A DNA stretch of 27,939 nt from CAYRZF01 sp964428805 (GTDB lineage: Bacteria > Methylomirabilota > Methylomirabilia > Rokubacteriales > CSP1-6): positions 1 through 27,939 of the forward strand of contig CAYRZF010000021.1 in assembly GCA_964428805.1 (NCBI GenBank), in the 5' to 3' direction. The position numbers were made by a program, and so were the translations under genes. A model generated the notes under the pieces. That model did not search any database and was not told where the DNA came from. It saw only the letters and a program-made list of their open reading frames with translations. Below, in pieces: positions 14,765-21,650 of this stretch (position 1 is the stretch's first letter; each line of letters begins with the position of its first letter).

Positions 14765-15212
14765 TGAACATCTCTCCCAGCCGGCGAGAGCGATAGGCGA
14801 AGATCCTTTTCAGCTGCCGCCCCACCCAGAGGGAGTGGAGCAGCCGGCCGAGCGGACCCAGTGGGAGGCGGTAGGTGACGCGATCCTCCACCCACGTTCC
14901 TCCGCGTTCCTCCCGGAATAGATGCCGGTGCTCCCACCGCGCGTAGGGACCGCGCACCTGGACGTCCACGAACCGGTAGGGTGGGTCGTACTCACGAATC
15001 AGACCGCGCCAGCGGAGTGGAACTCCCAGCCAGCGGATGCGACAGTCGAAGACGGCTCCTGCCTCCAACGCAATGGGTCGGGGAGAGAGCAGCTTGAAGC
15101 CGAGCCAGCGCGGGGTCACGGCCGACAGGTTTCCCGGGTCCGCGAAGAACGGGAACACTTCCGCGCGAGGTCGGGGAAGCCAGATGCGGGATTCCAGGAT
15201 GTGGTCGGCCAT
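14751..15212 (-). CDS. SRPBCC/START-like small-molecule-binding protein
   Basis: A 153-residue protein with the helix-grip layout of the SRPBCC superfamily. It begins with LESRIWLPRPRAEVFPFFADPGNLSAVTP, the usual first strand and helix, and continues with GAVFDCRIRWLGVPLRWRGLIREYDPPYRFVDVQVRGPYARWEHRHLF and WVEDRVTYRLPLGPLGRLLHSLWVGRQLKRIFAYR. This is the form of YfcH-linked and CoxG-like cyclase/dehydrase proteins. No catalytic residues are defined, and a hydrophobic ligand is likely. It overlaps nfo by 14 bases. Its promoter appears to lie inside the start of the divergent EamA gene. Confidence 0.82.
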   Translation of the reverse strand: MADHILESRIWLPRPRAEVFPFFADPGNLSAVTPRWLGFKLLSPRPIALEAGAVFDCRIRWLGVPLRWRGLIREYDPPYRFVDVQVRGPYARWEHRHLFREERGGTWVEDRVTYRLPLGPLGRLLHSLWVGRQLKRIFAYRSRRLGEMFNASP

Positions 15213-15223
15213 GATCTCCGCGC

Positions 15224-15253
15224 TATGATAGGGAGGTGGCCGCCCTCAGTCAA
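15224..15253. promoter_or_regulatory. Overlapping divergent promoters with a shared -10 region
   Basis: On the minus strand TTGACT (15248-15253), 17 bases, TATCAT (15225-15230) would start transcription near 15218, six bases before the SRPBCC ATG. The heptamer TATGATA reads as TATGAT (15224-15229) on the plus strand and would start transcription at 15236, the G of the EamA GTG; its -35 match (GTGGTC, 15201-15206) is poor. Only 23 bases separate the two start codons. Confidence 0.45.
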
Positions 15254-16144
15254 ACGCGCGCCTACGTCGCGCTACTGCTCGTCGTCTCGCTGTGGGGAAG
15301 CTATCCCGCGGTGACGAAGCTCGCGCTGCCCGACCTTCCGCCGTTCATCCTCGCTCTGCTCCGATGCCTGCTGGCCTCGGCCTTCCTCGTGGTCCTGCTT
15401 TTACGGCGCGGCCTCGGGGACGTGAGAGCGCTGACCCTGGAGGACATGCGGGCCTTCGCCGTTCTGGGATTTTTCGGCATCGTGATCTCCACGGCATTTA
15501 ACTACCTGGCCATCGATCTCACCACCGCCTCCAACGCCGTGATCCTGCAGGCATCCGCCCCCGTCATGGTCGCGGTGGGGGCTCGGCTCTACCTGGGGGA
15601 GCGCCTCAGCGGCCAGCAGTGGCTCGGAGTGGGCTGCTCGTCGGCGGGGGTGCTGCTGGTCGTGACGCGCGGCCAGTGGGCGGCTCTGCGCTTTGGGAAC
15701 CTTCACGCCGGCGATTTCGTTGTCCTCTTCTCCCTCAGCGGGTGGAGCGCGTATACGATCTACGGCAAGCGCGTCCTGACCGCTCACTCGCCGGCGCTTG
15801 CCACGACGCTTTCCTGCGTTCTGGGCACCCTGATGCTCGTTCCCCTGACCGTTTTCACCGCCCCCCTCTTCAGGCCGCCCCACTTCAGCTCAGCGTTGGC
15901 GTGGGGCGTGGTCCTGTACCAGGCCATCCTCGGGGCCCTCGCGCACATCTGGTGGTACGAGGGGGTGCGGGCCGTCGGCCCGAGCCGCTCCGCCGTCTTC
16001 ATGAACTTCCAGCCGGTGGTGGGGGTGCTCCTCGCCGCCGTCTTACTCCGGGAAACGATCGGGGGGGCGCAGCTTGTCGGCGGGCTGGCAGTCCTCATCG
16101 GGGTCGCGCTGACCACCCGTCACAAGGAAAAGGCCGGGGACTGA
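15236..16144 (+). CDS. EamA-family drug/metabolite transporter
   Basis: A 302-residue inner-membrane permease with about ten hydrophobic helices forming two EamA repeats: the first from AYVALLLVVSLWGSYPAVTKLAL, the second from DFVVLFSLSGWSAYTIYGKRVL. YLGERLSGQQWLGVGCSSAGVLLVV and LLRETIGGAQLVGGLAVLIGVALT are the matching repeat ends (E-R/E-T-I before the ninth helix). The family exports amino acids, nucleosides or small drugs; the substrate is not predictable. The only in-frame start is GTG 15236, which directly follows GGGAG with no spacer, so initiation is either leaderless or atypical. It ends at the palindromic repeat. Confidence 0.88.
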   Translation: MAALSQTRAYVALLLVVSLWGSYPAVTKLALPDLPPFILALLRCLLASAFLVVLLLRRGLGDVRALTLEDMRAFAVLGFFGIVISTAFNYLAIDLTTASNAVILQASAPVMVAVGARLYLGERLSGQQWLGVGCSSAGVLLVVTRGQWAALRFGNLHAGDFVVLFSLSGWSAYTIYGKRVLTAHSPALATTLSCVLGTLMLVPLTVFTAPLFRPPHFSSALAWGVVLYQAILGALAHIWWYEGVRAVGPSRSAVFMNFQPVVGVLLAAVLLRETIGGAQLVGGLAVLIGVALTTRHKEKAGD

Positions 16145-16148
16145 TTGT

Positions 16149-16200
16149 CCCCCTCACCTTTATCCTCTCCCCCCCGGGGGAGAGGATAAAGGTGAGGGGG
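16149..16200. repeat. 25-bp perfect inverted repeat, bidirectional terminator candidate
   Basis: Arms 16149-16173 and 16176-16200 are exact reverse complements around a CC loop; core words are CCCCCTCACC, TCCTCTCCCCC and their complements. It lies four bases after the EamA stop and seven bases before the peroxiredoxin stop on the other strand. It is a cleaner copy of the repeat at 13806-13898. No T-tract follows, so intrinsic termination is not certain. Confidence 0.85.
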
Positions 16201-16207
16201 GATGCGG

Positions 16208-16675
16208 CTAGAGCTTTTTCACCTCTGCCAGGATCTTGTTCGGGTCGGGGATTTCCCCCTTGCCGTAGCGCTCCACGAACCGTACCTTCCCCTGCTTGTC
16301 CACGATGTAGGTAGCCCGGTAGTTGGCGTTCAGCTCTGGCCACCAGATCCCGTACTTCTTGACCACCTCCCGGTGAATGTCACCCAGCAGCGGATAGCTG
16401 ATCCCGCCGCACGACTTCGCCCACGCGTCGTGAGAGTAAATGCTGTCGGTGCTGATCCCCATGACCTGGGTATTCGCCGCCTCGAAGTCCTTGAGCTTGG
16501 CTTCGAAGGCGGGCATCTCCTTGGTTCAGCCAGGGGTCCAGTCGAGGACGTAGAAGAGGAGGACGACGTTCTTCTTGGCTTTGAATTCGCCGAGCGTGTA
16601 CTCCTTTCCGCCGATCCCCTGGAGCTTGAAGTCCGGGGCTTGGTCTCCCGCTTTCACCTCGGTTTGTGTGGTCAT
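16208..16675 (-). CDS. Selenocysteine-containing peroxiredoxin (TGA at the peroxidatic site)
   Basis: A 155-residue AhpC/TSA-fold peroxidase that reduces peroxides. The start is ATG 16675 with AAAGGAGGGAG upstream. Codon 50 (16526-16528) is TGA, in the sequence DWTPG-TGA-TKEMPAF. In ordinary relatives the residue after TPG or TPV is the peroxidatic cysteine, so reading TGA as Sec restores a full-length enzyme in one frame: QAPDFKLQGIGGKEYTLGEF, VVLLFYVLDWTPG, then GISTDSIYSHDAWAKS, ISYPLLGD and YIVDKQGKVRFVE. The only cysteine is C89 (KSCGG), a possible resolving residue. A hairpin follows the TGA. A gene finder would report only the downstream half from 16516. It overlaps the ATL gene as ATGA and also has its own promoter. 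Confidence 0.88.
16479..16510 (-). promoter_or_regulatory. Candidate bacterial SECIS hairpin
   Basis: In the mRNA 15 bases after the TGA, GCCTTCGAAGCC pairs with GGACTTCGAGGC (one bulged U on the 5' side, one bulged A on the 3' side) around the loop AAGCUCAA. The apical loop begins 27 bases after TGA and contains a G, within the window known for SelB-recognised hairpins. The fold was done by eye and the pairing may partly reflect the coding sequence. Confidence 0.5.
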
Positions 16676-17172
16676 CCGTGCTCCCTCCTTTCGCGTGGTG
16701 TGAGATAGTCCAGCGTCCCACTATATCCGAACCCCTTTCGGGTTTCAACCGGGGGCGCTCGACCTTCGCCTCGGGCTTTCGCCGCCTCTGCCAGAGGAGA
16801 TTTCGATTCGCCTCCAGCGGTGGATCGGCCTGCCCGAGGTGCTCCGCCGGCCCACCGGAATCGCCCGAGGTCCACGCTCCCGCGTCTGAACGAAACACCC
16901 TCGTGCTCGAGCAAGATGCGCTGGGTCACCATCCCGCCCACGTTGGCACGGAGGCTGATGCCTCCGTGCGCGTTGAGGACCCGCTGCCAGGGGATCCCGG
17001 GCGGACACCGCTTCATCGCGTACCCCACAGCCCGGGCCGCCCGGGGCTGGCCCAGCAGGGCGGCGAGCTGACCATACGTGGCCACTCTCCCTCTGGGAAT
17101 CTGCCTGACCAGCGCATATACCGCGCGATCGAACTGAACTCCCGAGACGCGCCGGCCGTTCACCTCCCGCAC
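16672..17172 (-). CDS. Alkyltransferase-like (ATL) DNA-repair protein with C-terminal extension
   Basis: Residues 12-108 form an MGMT-type DNA-binding domain: FDRAVYALVRQIPRGRVATYGQLAALLG, then ARAVGYAMKRCPPGIPWQRVLNAHGGIS. The alkyl-accepting Cys of the PCHR motif is tryptophan here (PWQR, W62), as in ATL proteins that bind O6-alkylguanine without repairing it and hand it to nucleotide excision repair. The first candidate start is GTG 17172; GTG 17163 overlaps the ABC stop as GTGA. Family members are about 100-110 residues, but this frame continues for some 57 more low-complexity residues across a good promoter to end at the peroxiredoxin ATG, so the tail may be a recent extension. Confidence 0.85.
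   Translation of the reverse strand: MREVNGRRVSGVQFDRAVYALVRQIPRGRVATYGQLAALLGQPRAARAVGYAMKRCPPGIPWQRVLNAHGGISLRANVGGMVTQRILLEHEGVSFRRGSVDLGRFRWAGGAPRAGRSTAGGESKSPLAEAAKARGEGRAPPVETRKGFGYSGTLDYLTPRERREHG
16720..16748 (-). promoter_or_regulatory. Internal promoter for the selenoprotein peroxiredoxin
   Basis: TTGAAA (16743-16748), 17 bases, TATAGT (16720-16725). Transcription would begin near 16713, with a leader of about 38 bases holding the Shine-Dalgarno at 16680-16690. It lies inside the ATL reading frame. It would let the peroxidase be made independently of the long upstream operon. Confidence 0.6.
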
Positions 17173-18959
17173 TGCAATTCGTAGAGGCGCGAATAGATGC
17201 CGCCCCGGCGGAGCAACTCGGCGTGGCTCCCCTCCTCTTGCACCTGGCCCTTGTGGAGGACCAGGATGCGGTTCGCCATTTTCACGGTCGAGAGGCGATG
17301 GGCAATCACCAGGCTCGTGCGCCCCTCGAGCAGCCGGCCCATCGCGTCCTGGATGAGCGCCTCCGACTCCGGGTCCACGCTGGAGGTCGCCTCGTCGAAG
17401 ACCAAAACGGCCGGATTGTATACCAGCGCGCGGGCGATAGCCAGCAGCTGGCGCTGGCCCTGGGAGAGGTTGGCGCCCCGCTCCCTGAGTTCATAGCCGA
17501 AGCCAGCCGGCAGGGATTCGATGAAGCTTCGGGCGTTGGCCAGGGTCGCCGCCCGCTCGAGGGCCTCGCGGGTCACGGCGCCGTCCCCGGCCAGTCGCAG
17601 GTTGGCTTCGACGCTGCCCGTGAAGAGAAAGACGTCCTGGGGAATCAGGCCCACGTATCGGCGCAGCGTGGTCAGCTCCCATTCCCTGACGTCCGTCCCG
17701 CGGACAAGAACCCGGCCCCGGGTTGTATCGTAGGACCGATTCAGCAGGCGCGCGATGGTGCTCTTCCCCGCCCCCGTCACCCCGACCAGCGCCACGCACT
17801 CGCCGGACCTTACCTCGAACGAGCAATCGCCCAGCACCCACTCCTCGCCCTCGTAGGCGAACCACACGTTCCTGAGCTCGACCGCTGCCGACTGTCTGGC
17901 CGCGTGACCCTCTGCCTGTTGGCCCGTACTGGGCGCCCCGGCGTCCCCTGCCCTCATCGCAGGCTCCAGATCCAGCAGCCCGAAGATGCGCTCGGACGAC
18001 GCCATGGCCGCCTGCATGACCGCGTACTTTGCCCCGAGATCCCTGATGGGCAAGAAAAACCGGTTTGTATATTCGATGAACGCCACGAGGCCGCCGAAGG
18101 TCAGCAGCCCGTCCCAGATCTGCCCTCCACCATACCAGAGGAGGAGCGCGACGGCCGCCGACCCGATGGCCTCCACGATGGCGTAGAGCGAGGCATCGTA
18201 GGCGGTCGAGCGGAACTGGGCCTGCCGGTAATCGGCGCTCAGCGTCTCGAAGAGCTGGCGCTCCTGCCGCTCCCGAGCGAAGAGCTGGATCACGGTCATC
18301 CCCTGGAGGCTCTCCTGGAGGAAGGCGTTGAGGCGCGCCAGCCGGGTCCGGAGCCCGCGGTACGCGGCGCGCGCCTGTCGGCGGAAGTAGCCGGCGGCCG
18401 CGAAGAGGACTGGGACGAGTGCGAACGTCACGAGCGCCAGCTTCCAGTTCATGGCGAGCATCACCACCACCACGCCGGCGAGCGTCACGAGGTCCCCGAG
18501 GATCGCCACGACCCCGCTCCCGAACATCTCGCTCACGGCTTCCACGTCGTTGAGAATCCGCGTCATGAGCCTGCCGACGGGATTGCGGTCAAAAAAGGCT
18601 GCATCCATCTTTTGCGTGTGGGCAAAGAGGCGATGGCGGAGGTCGTGCATGACGCGCTGGCCGGTCAGGTTCATCAGGTAGCTCTGCAGCGTGCGGAGCG
18701 CGTAGAGACCGGCCAGCGTGAGGAGGAAGAGGGCGGCGACCGGCGTGAGCCCGGGCCAGTCGCCGAGAAGGATGTGAGCATCGATGGCGACCTTGATCAG
18801 GTAGGGCTGGAGCAGCTCTAGGGCGGCGATGGGGAGCAACAGGAAGGCCGAGACCAGCACCACACGCCGGTAGGGGCGCGTGACCTCCCAGAGTCGCCTG
18901 GCCAGCCGGGCGTCGTACGCCTTGCCGAGGATCTCGTCGTCCTGAGGATCCGCCGGCAT
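17160..18959 (-). CDS. ABC exporter half-transporter, canonical nucleotide site (TmrB/BmrD-like)
   Basis: A 599-residue half-transporter with six membrane helices (about 33-320) and a C-terminal ATPase. Walker A is GVTGAGKST (393-401), the signature LSQGQ (498-502), Walker B VLVFDE (518-523) with the catalytic Glu, and the switch His H554. FFDRNPVGRLMTRILNDVEAVSE is the typical type-IV exporter coupling region. The start is ATG 18959, 13 bases after the partner's stop and behind GGGGG; a GTG overlapping that stop is an alternative. A Gln/Ala-rich linker (about 335-358) joins the two domains. It forms a heterodimer with the product of the preceding gene and ends overlapping the ATL start. Confidence 0.92.
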   Translation of the reverse strand: MPADPQDDEILGKAYDARLARRLWEVTRPYRRVVLVSAFLLLPIAALELLQPYLIKVAIDAHILLGDWPGLTPVAALFLLTLAGLYALRTLQSYLMNLTGQRVMHDLRHRLFAHTQKMDAAFFDRNPVGRLMTRILNDVEAVSEMFGSGVVAILGDLVTLAGVVVVMLAMNWKLALVTFALVPVLFAAAGYFRRQARAAYRGLRTRLARLNAFLQESLQGMTVIQLFARERQERQLFETLSADYRQAQFRSTAYDASLYAIVEAIGSAAVALLLWYGGGQIWDGLLTFGGLVAFIEYTNRFFLPIRDLGAKYAVMQAAMASSERIFGLLDLEPAMRAGDAGAPSTGQQAEGHAARQSAAVELRNVWFAYEGEEWVLGDCSFEVRSGECVALVGVTGAGKSTIARLLNRSYDTTRGRVLVRGTDVREWELTTLRRYVGLIPQDVFLFTGSVEANLRLAGDGAVTREALERAATLANARSFIESLPAGFGYELRERGANLSQGQRQLLAIARALVYNPAVLVFDEATSSVDPESEALIQDAMGRLLEGRTSLVIAHRLSTVKMANRILVLHKGQVQEEGSHAELLRRGGIYSRLYELQCGR

Positions 18960-18972
18960 CTGGCCCCCGTGC

Positions 18973-20733
18973 TTATGCACGGGAGATCTCTTCCTCAAGC
19001 TGCTGGATCCGCCAGAGACGGGCGTAGAGGCCGCCCTGGCCGAGCAGGGCATCGTGGCTCCCCTGCGCCACGATCCGCCCCTCATCGAGCACCAGAATCC
19101 AGTCCGCCTCCCGGGCGGCCTTCAGGCGGTGGGTGATGATCAAGGTGGTTCGTTCCCTGAAGACATGACGTAGCGCGCTGAGGATCTCTTCCTCCTTCGC
19201 CGCATCGACATTCGCGAAGGCGTCGTCCAGGATCAAAATGGGCGCCTCCGACAGGAGGGCGCGGGCGAGGGCCGCCCGCTGACGCTGCCCGCCCGAAAGC
19301 GTCAAGCCCCGCTCCCCCACCACAGTTTCCCACCCTTCCGGAAACCCCTCGATCTCGTCGTGGAGGCCTGCCGCGCGCGCCGCCTGCACGACCCGGTCCG
19401 GATGCGCCGAGTCATCGGCCAGAGTTAGATTCTCGCGGAGGCTCCGGGAGAACAGGAAGGATTCCTGCGGGACATAGCCCACCGCCCGGCGGAGCTGGTC
19501 GAGGCGAATCTGCCGGACGTCAGTTCCGCCGATCAGGAGGCTTCCGGGGGGCGGATCGAAGAGTCGCGGGATCAAGGCCCCAAGCGTGGACTTGCCGCTC
19601 CCCGTCGGACCGACGACCGCCACCGTGATCCCCTCCGGGATCGTGAGCGTCACGTTTCTGAGCGCCGGCGCTCGCCCGTCGTAGGCGAAGGTTAAGTTCT
19701 TGAACTCGATGGTGGCGCTCCGAGTCGCCACGGAAAAGTCGAGGGCGTCGGGGGCGTCGCGGATGGCGGGCTCGACGCCGAGAATCTCGGCGATTCGCCC
19801 CATGGCCGAGAGCCCGCGTCGCACGATGGAAAGCGTCCAGCCGAGCGCGATCGTGGGCCATGCCAGATGGGCGAGGTAGGCATTGAAGGCGACGAAGGCG
19901 CCGAGGGTGATCCGCCCGTCCACCACCGCTTTGCCGCCGAGCCACAGCACGGTGAGCGTGCCGACCCCGGCGATCAGGCCCATCAGCGGGGAGAAGGCGG
20001 CCTGGGTCCGGGTGAGGCGGAGGCTCCGTTCCAGGTACTCGGCATTGAGTTGCTGGAACTGGCGGATCTCTCGGGTCTCCATGGTGTAGGCGCGGACCAC
20101 GTTCATTCCCGCGAGATTCTCCTGCACCCTGGCGGACAGAGCGCCCAGTTGCTCCTGGACCGCTTGCGACTGCTGGTGCACGGTACTGTTGAAGCGCTTG
20201 GCCACGAGGATCAGCAGCGGGAACGGGGCCATGGCGTAGAGGGTCAGCCAGGGATCGATGGCCAGCATGGCGACGAGGGTCCCGACGAAGGCGATCGTCG
20301 TTCCCAGGAGGCTCAGCGCCCCGAAGCCGACCAGGTGCTTCACCGCCGAGATGTCGTTGGACGCGCGCGACATGAGGTCGCCCGTGCGGTGCGCCTGGTA
20401 GAAGGCGGCGGGTAGCCTCTGGAGGTGGCGATAGAGCGTGTTACGGAGGTCACGTTCCACGGCCTGACCGCCGCCGAGGATCGCAAAGCGCGAGCCAAGC
20501 CTCACCAGCCCGTGGGCAACCGCCAGCGCCAGGATCAGGACGACGTAGTATCGGAGCTCAACGGCGTTGGCCCCGGCCCCGAGCGCTTCGATGGCGTCCT
20601 TCACCATCCAGGGGATGGCGAGCGAGCACACGCTGCCGAGGACGAGGAAGAGGAAGCCGAGGAGATAGCGACGCGCGTACGGGCGGAGGTGCCGGAGCAG
20701 CAGACGATGCGGCACGAGGGGATGAGGCCTCAA
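18973..20733 (-). CDS. ABC exporter half-transporter with degenerate catalytic site (TmrA/BmrC-like)
   Basis: About 586 residues if read from TTG 20733, which overlaps the PanE stop as TTGA; GTG 20715 is an alternative. Six membrane helices precede an ATPase with Walker A GPTGSGKST (375-383), signature LSGGQ (479-483) and switch His H535. Walker B is ILILDD: D504 replaces the catalytic glutamate seen in the partner (VLVFDE). This asymmetry is the mark of heterodimeric exporters such as TmrAB and BmrCD, where only one site hydrolyses ATP efficiently. The long reading back to 21105 is a shadow of the PanE gene. Likely cargo is drugs, lipids or peptides. Confidence 0.92.
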   Translation of the reverse strand: MRPHPLVPHRLLLRHLRPYARRYLLGFLFLVLGSVCSLAIPWMVKDAIEALGAGANAVELRYYVVLILALAVAHGLVRLGSRFAILGGGQAVERDLRNTLYRHLQRLPAAFYQAHRTGDLMSRASNDISAVKHLVGFGALSLLGTTIAFVGTLVAMLAIDPWLTLYAMAPFPLLILVAKRFNSTVHQQSQAVQEQLGALSARVQENLAGMNVVRAYTMETREIRQFQQLNAEYLERSLRLTRTQAAFSPLMGLIAGVGTLTVLWLGGKAVVDGRITLGAFVAFNAYLAHLAWPTIALGWTLSIVRRGLSAMGRIAEILGVEPAIRDAPDALDFSVATRSATIEFKNLTFAYDGRAPALRNVTLTIPEGITVAVVGPTGSGKSTLGALIPRLFDPPPGSLLIGGTDVRQIRLDQLRRAVGYVPQESFLFSRSLRENLTLADDSAHPDRVVQAARAAGLHDEIEGFPEGWETVVGERGLTLSGGQRQRAALARALLSEAPILILDDAFANVDAAKEEEILSALRHVFRERTTLIITHRLKAAREADWILVLDEGRIVAQGSHDALLGQGGLYARLWRIQQLEEEISRA

Positions 20734-21650
20734 CCGGGGGTGCCGTCCCGGTGCGGCCTGAGGGCGGCGTAGACCGAAAACAAGGTGGGTGTCGGGACGC
20801 CGAGCTGCTCCCCGAGGCGGACGGCGTGGCCCTGGAGCGCCTCGAGCTCCAACCTGCGGCCGTGGATCAGGTCGTGATGGAGCGAGGAGGTGACGGAAGG
20901 AGCGAGCTTGTCGGCGTCGGCCAGGACGTCGTCCACGGTCTGCGGGGGCAGCTCGATCCCGGCCGCCTTGGCCACGGCGGCGAGCTCCTCGAGGATGAGC
21001 CGGTACATGCGCCGGGTCTCCGGCATGGACCGGATGAGACCGACAGGGCAGCGGGTCAGCGCCGTCATTCCGGCCTGTGCGGTGATGAACAGATACTTCT
21101 CCCACAGGACCCGCTCGATCCGGGGCGAACGCTCGGCCCGGATGCCCGCCCGCTGAAACGCCTCGAGGATCCGCCGCGCCCGGAGCGTGTCGGCTCCGTC
21201 CAGTTCCCCGAAAACGATTCGTCCTCCCAGCGAATGAACGATCGTGCCGGGACTCTCGATGGTGGCGAACACGTAGGCCACGCCACCCAAGACGTGGCCG
21301 GGACCGACAATCCGTGCGATCTTCTCCTCGTTGTCCACGCCGTTCTGGAGCGAGAGAACAGCGGTCTCGGGACCGACGACGGGACGGATGGCCTCAGCCG
21401 CAGCCTCGGTGTCATAGGATTTCACGCAGAAGAGGACCAGGTCGGTGATGCCGTCGGACGCCGGATCACCCGTGGCGTGACTCTGGACCACGAAATCCCC
21501 GTCGGTCGTGGACTTGATCGTCAGGCCGTGAGCGCGGATGGCCTCAAGGTGCGCCCCCCGGGCCACGAAGGCGACGTCTTCTCCGGCCCTGGCCAGCTTG
21601 GCGCCGAAGTATCCCCCCACACCACCGCTGCCCATGACGAGGACCTTCAC
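20730..21650 (-). CDS. Ketopantoate reductase family (PanE/ApbA-like) oxidoreductase
   Basis: A 306-residue NADPH-dependent reductase. GTG 21650 overlaps the previous stop as GTGA. The nucleotide-binding loop is GSGGVGGYFG (7-16). FCVKSYDTEAA (74-84), LQNGVDNEE (101-109) and LWEKYLFITAQAGMTALTR (182-200, with the expected catalytic lysine K185) are conserved. The asparagine found four residues after this lysine in E. coli PanE is isoleucine here (I189), a common difference in the wider family, so the substrate may be a 2-oxo acid other than ketopantoate. If it is the true PanE it makes pantoate for coenzyme A. The neighbours give no pantothenate context. Confidence 0.86.
   Translation of the reverse strand: MKVLVMGSGGVGGYFGAKLARAGEDVAFVARGAHLEAIRAHGLTIKSTTDGDFVVQSHATGDPASDGITDLVLFCVKSYDTEAAAEAIRPVVGPETAVLSLQNGVDNEEKIARIVGPGHVLGGVAYVFATIESPGTIVHSLGGRIVFGELDGADTLRARRILEAFQRAGIRAERSPRIERVLWEKYLFITAQAGMTALTRCPVGLIRSMPETRRMYRLILEELAAVAKAAGIELPPQTVDDVLADADKLAPSVTSSLHHDLIHGRRLELEALQGHAVRLGEQLGVPTPTLFSVYAALRPHRDGTPG

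Noticed and set aside
16208..16516. Peroxiredoxin starting at the internal ATG 16516
   Set aside because: This would remove the first third of the fold including the active site, and there is no Shine-Dalgarno dedicated to it.
16526..16528. TGA read as a frameshift or nonsense pseudogene in the peroxiredoxin
   Set aside because: The frame is continuous on both sides, the family motifs are intact and the stop falls exactly on the catalytic position, so Sec is the simpler reading.
16672..17172. Active O6-methylguanine methyltransferase
   Set aside because: The alkyl-accepting cysteine is tryptophan (PWQR), so it is an ATL protein.
17223..18821. 532-residue plus-strand open frame opposite the ABC transporter
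   Set aside because: It is the reverse shadow of a clear ABC gene in GC-rich DNA; its His/Glu/Arg-rich composition matches no family.
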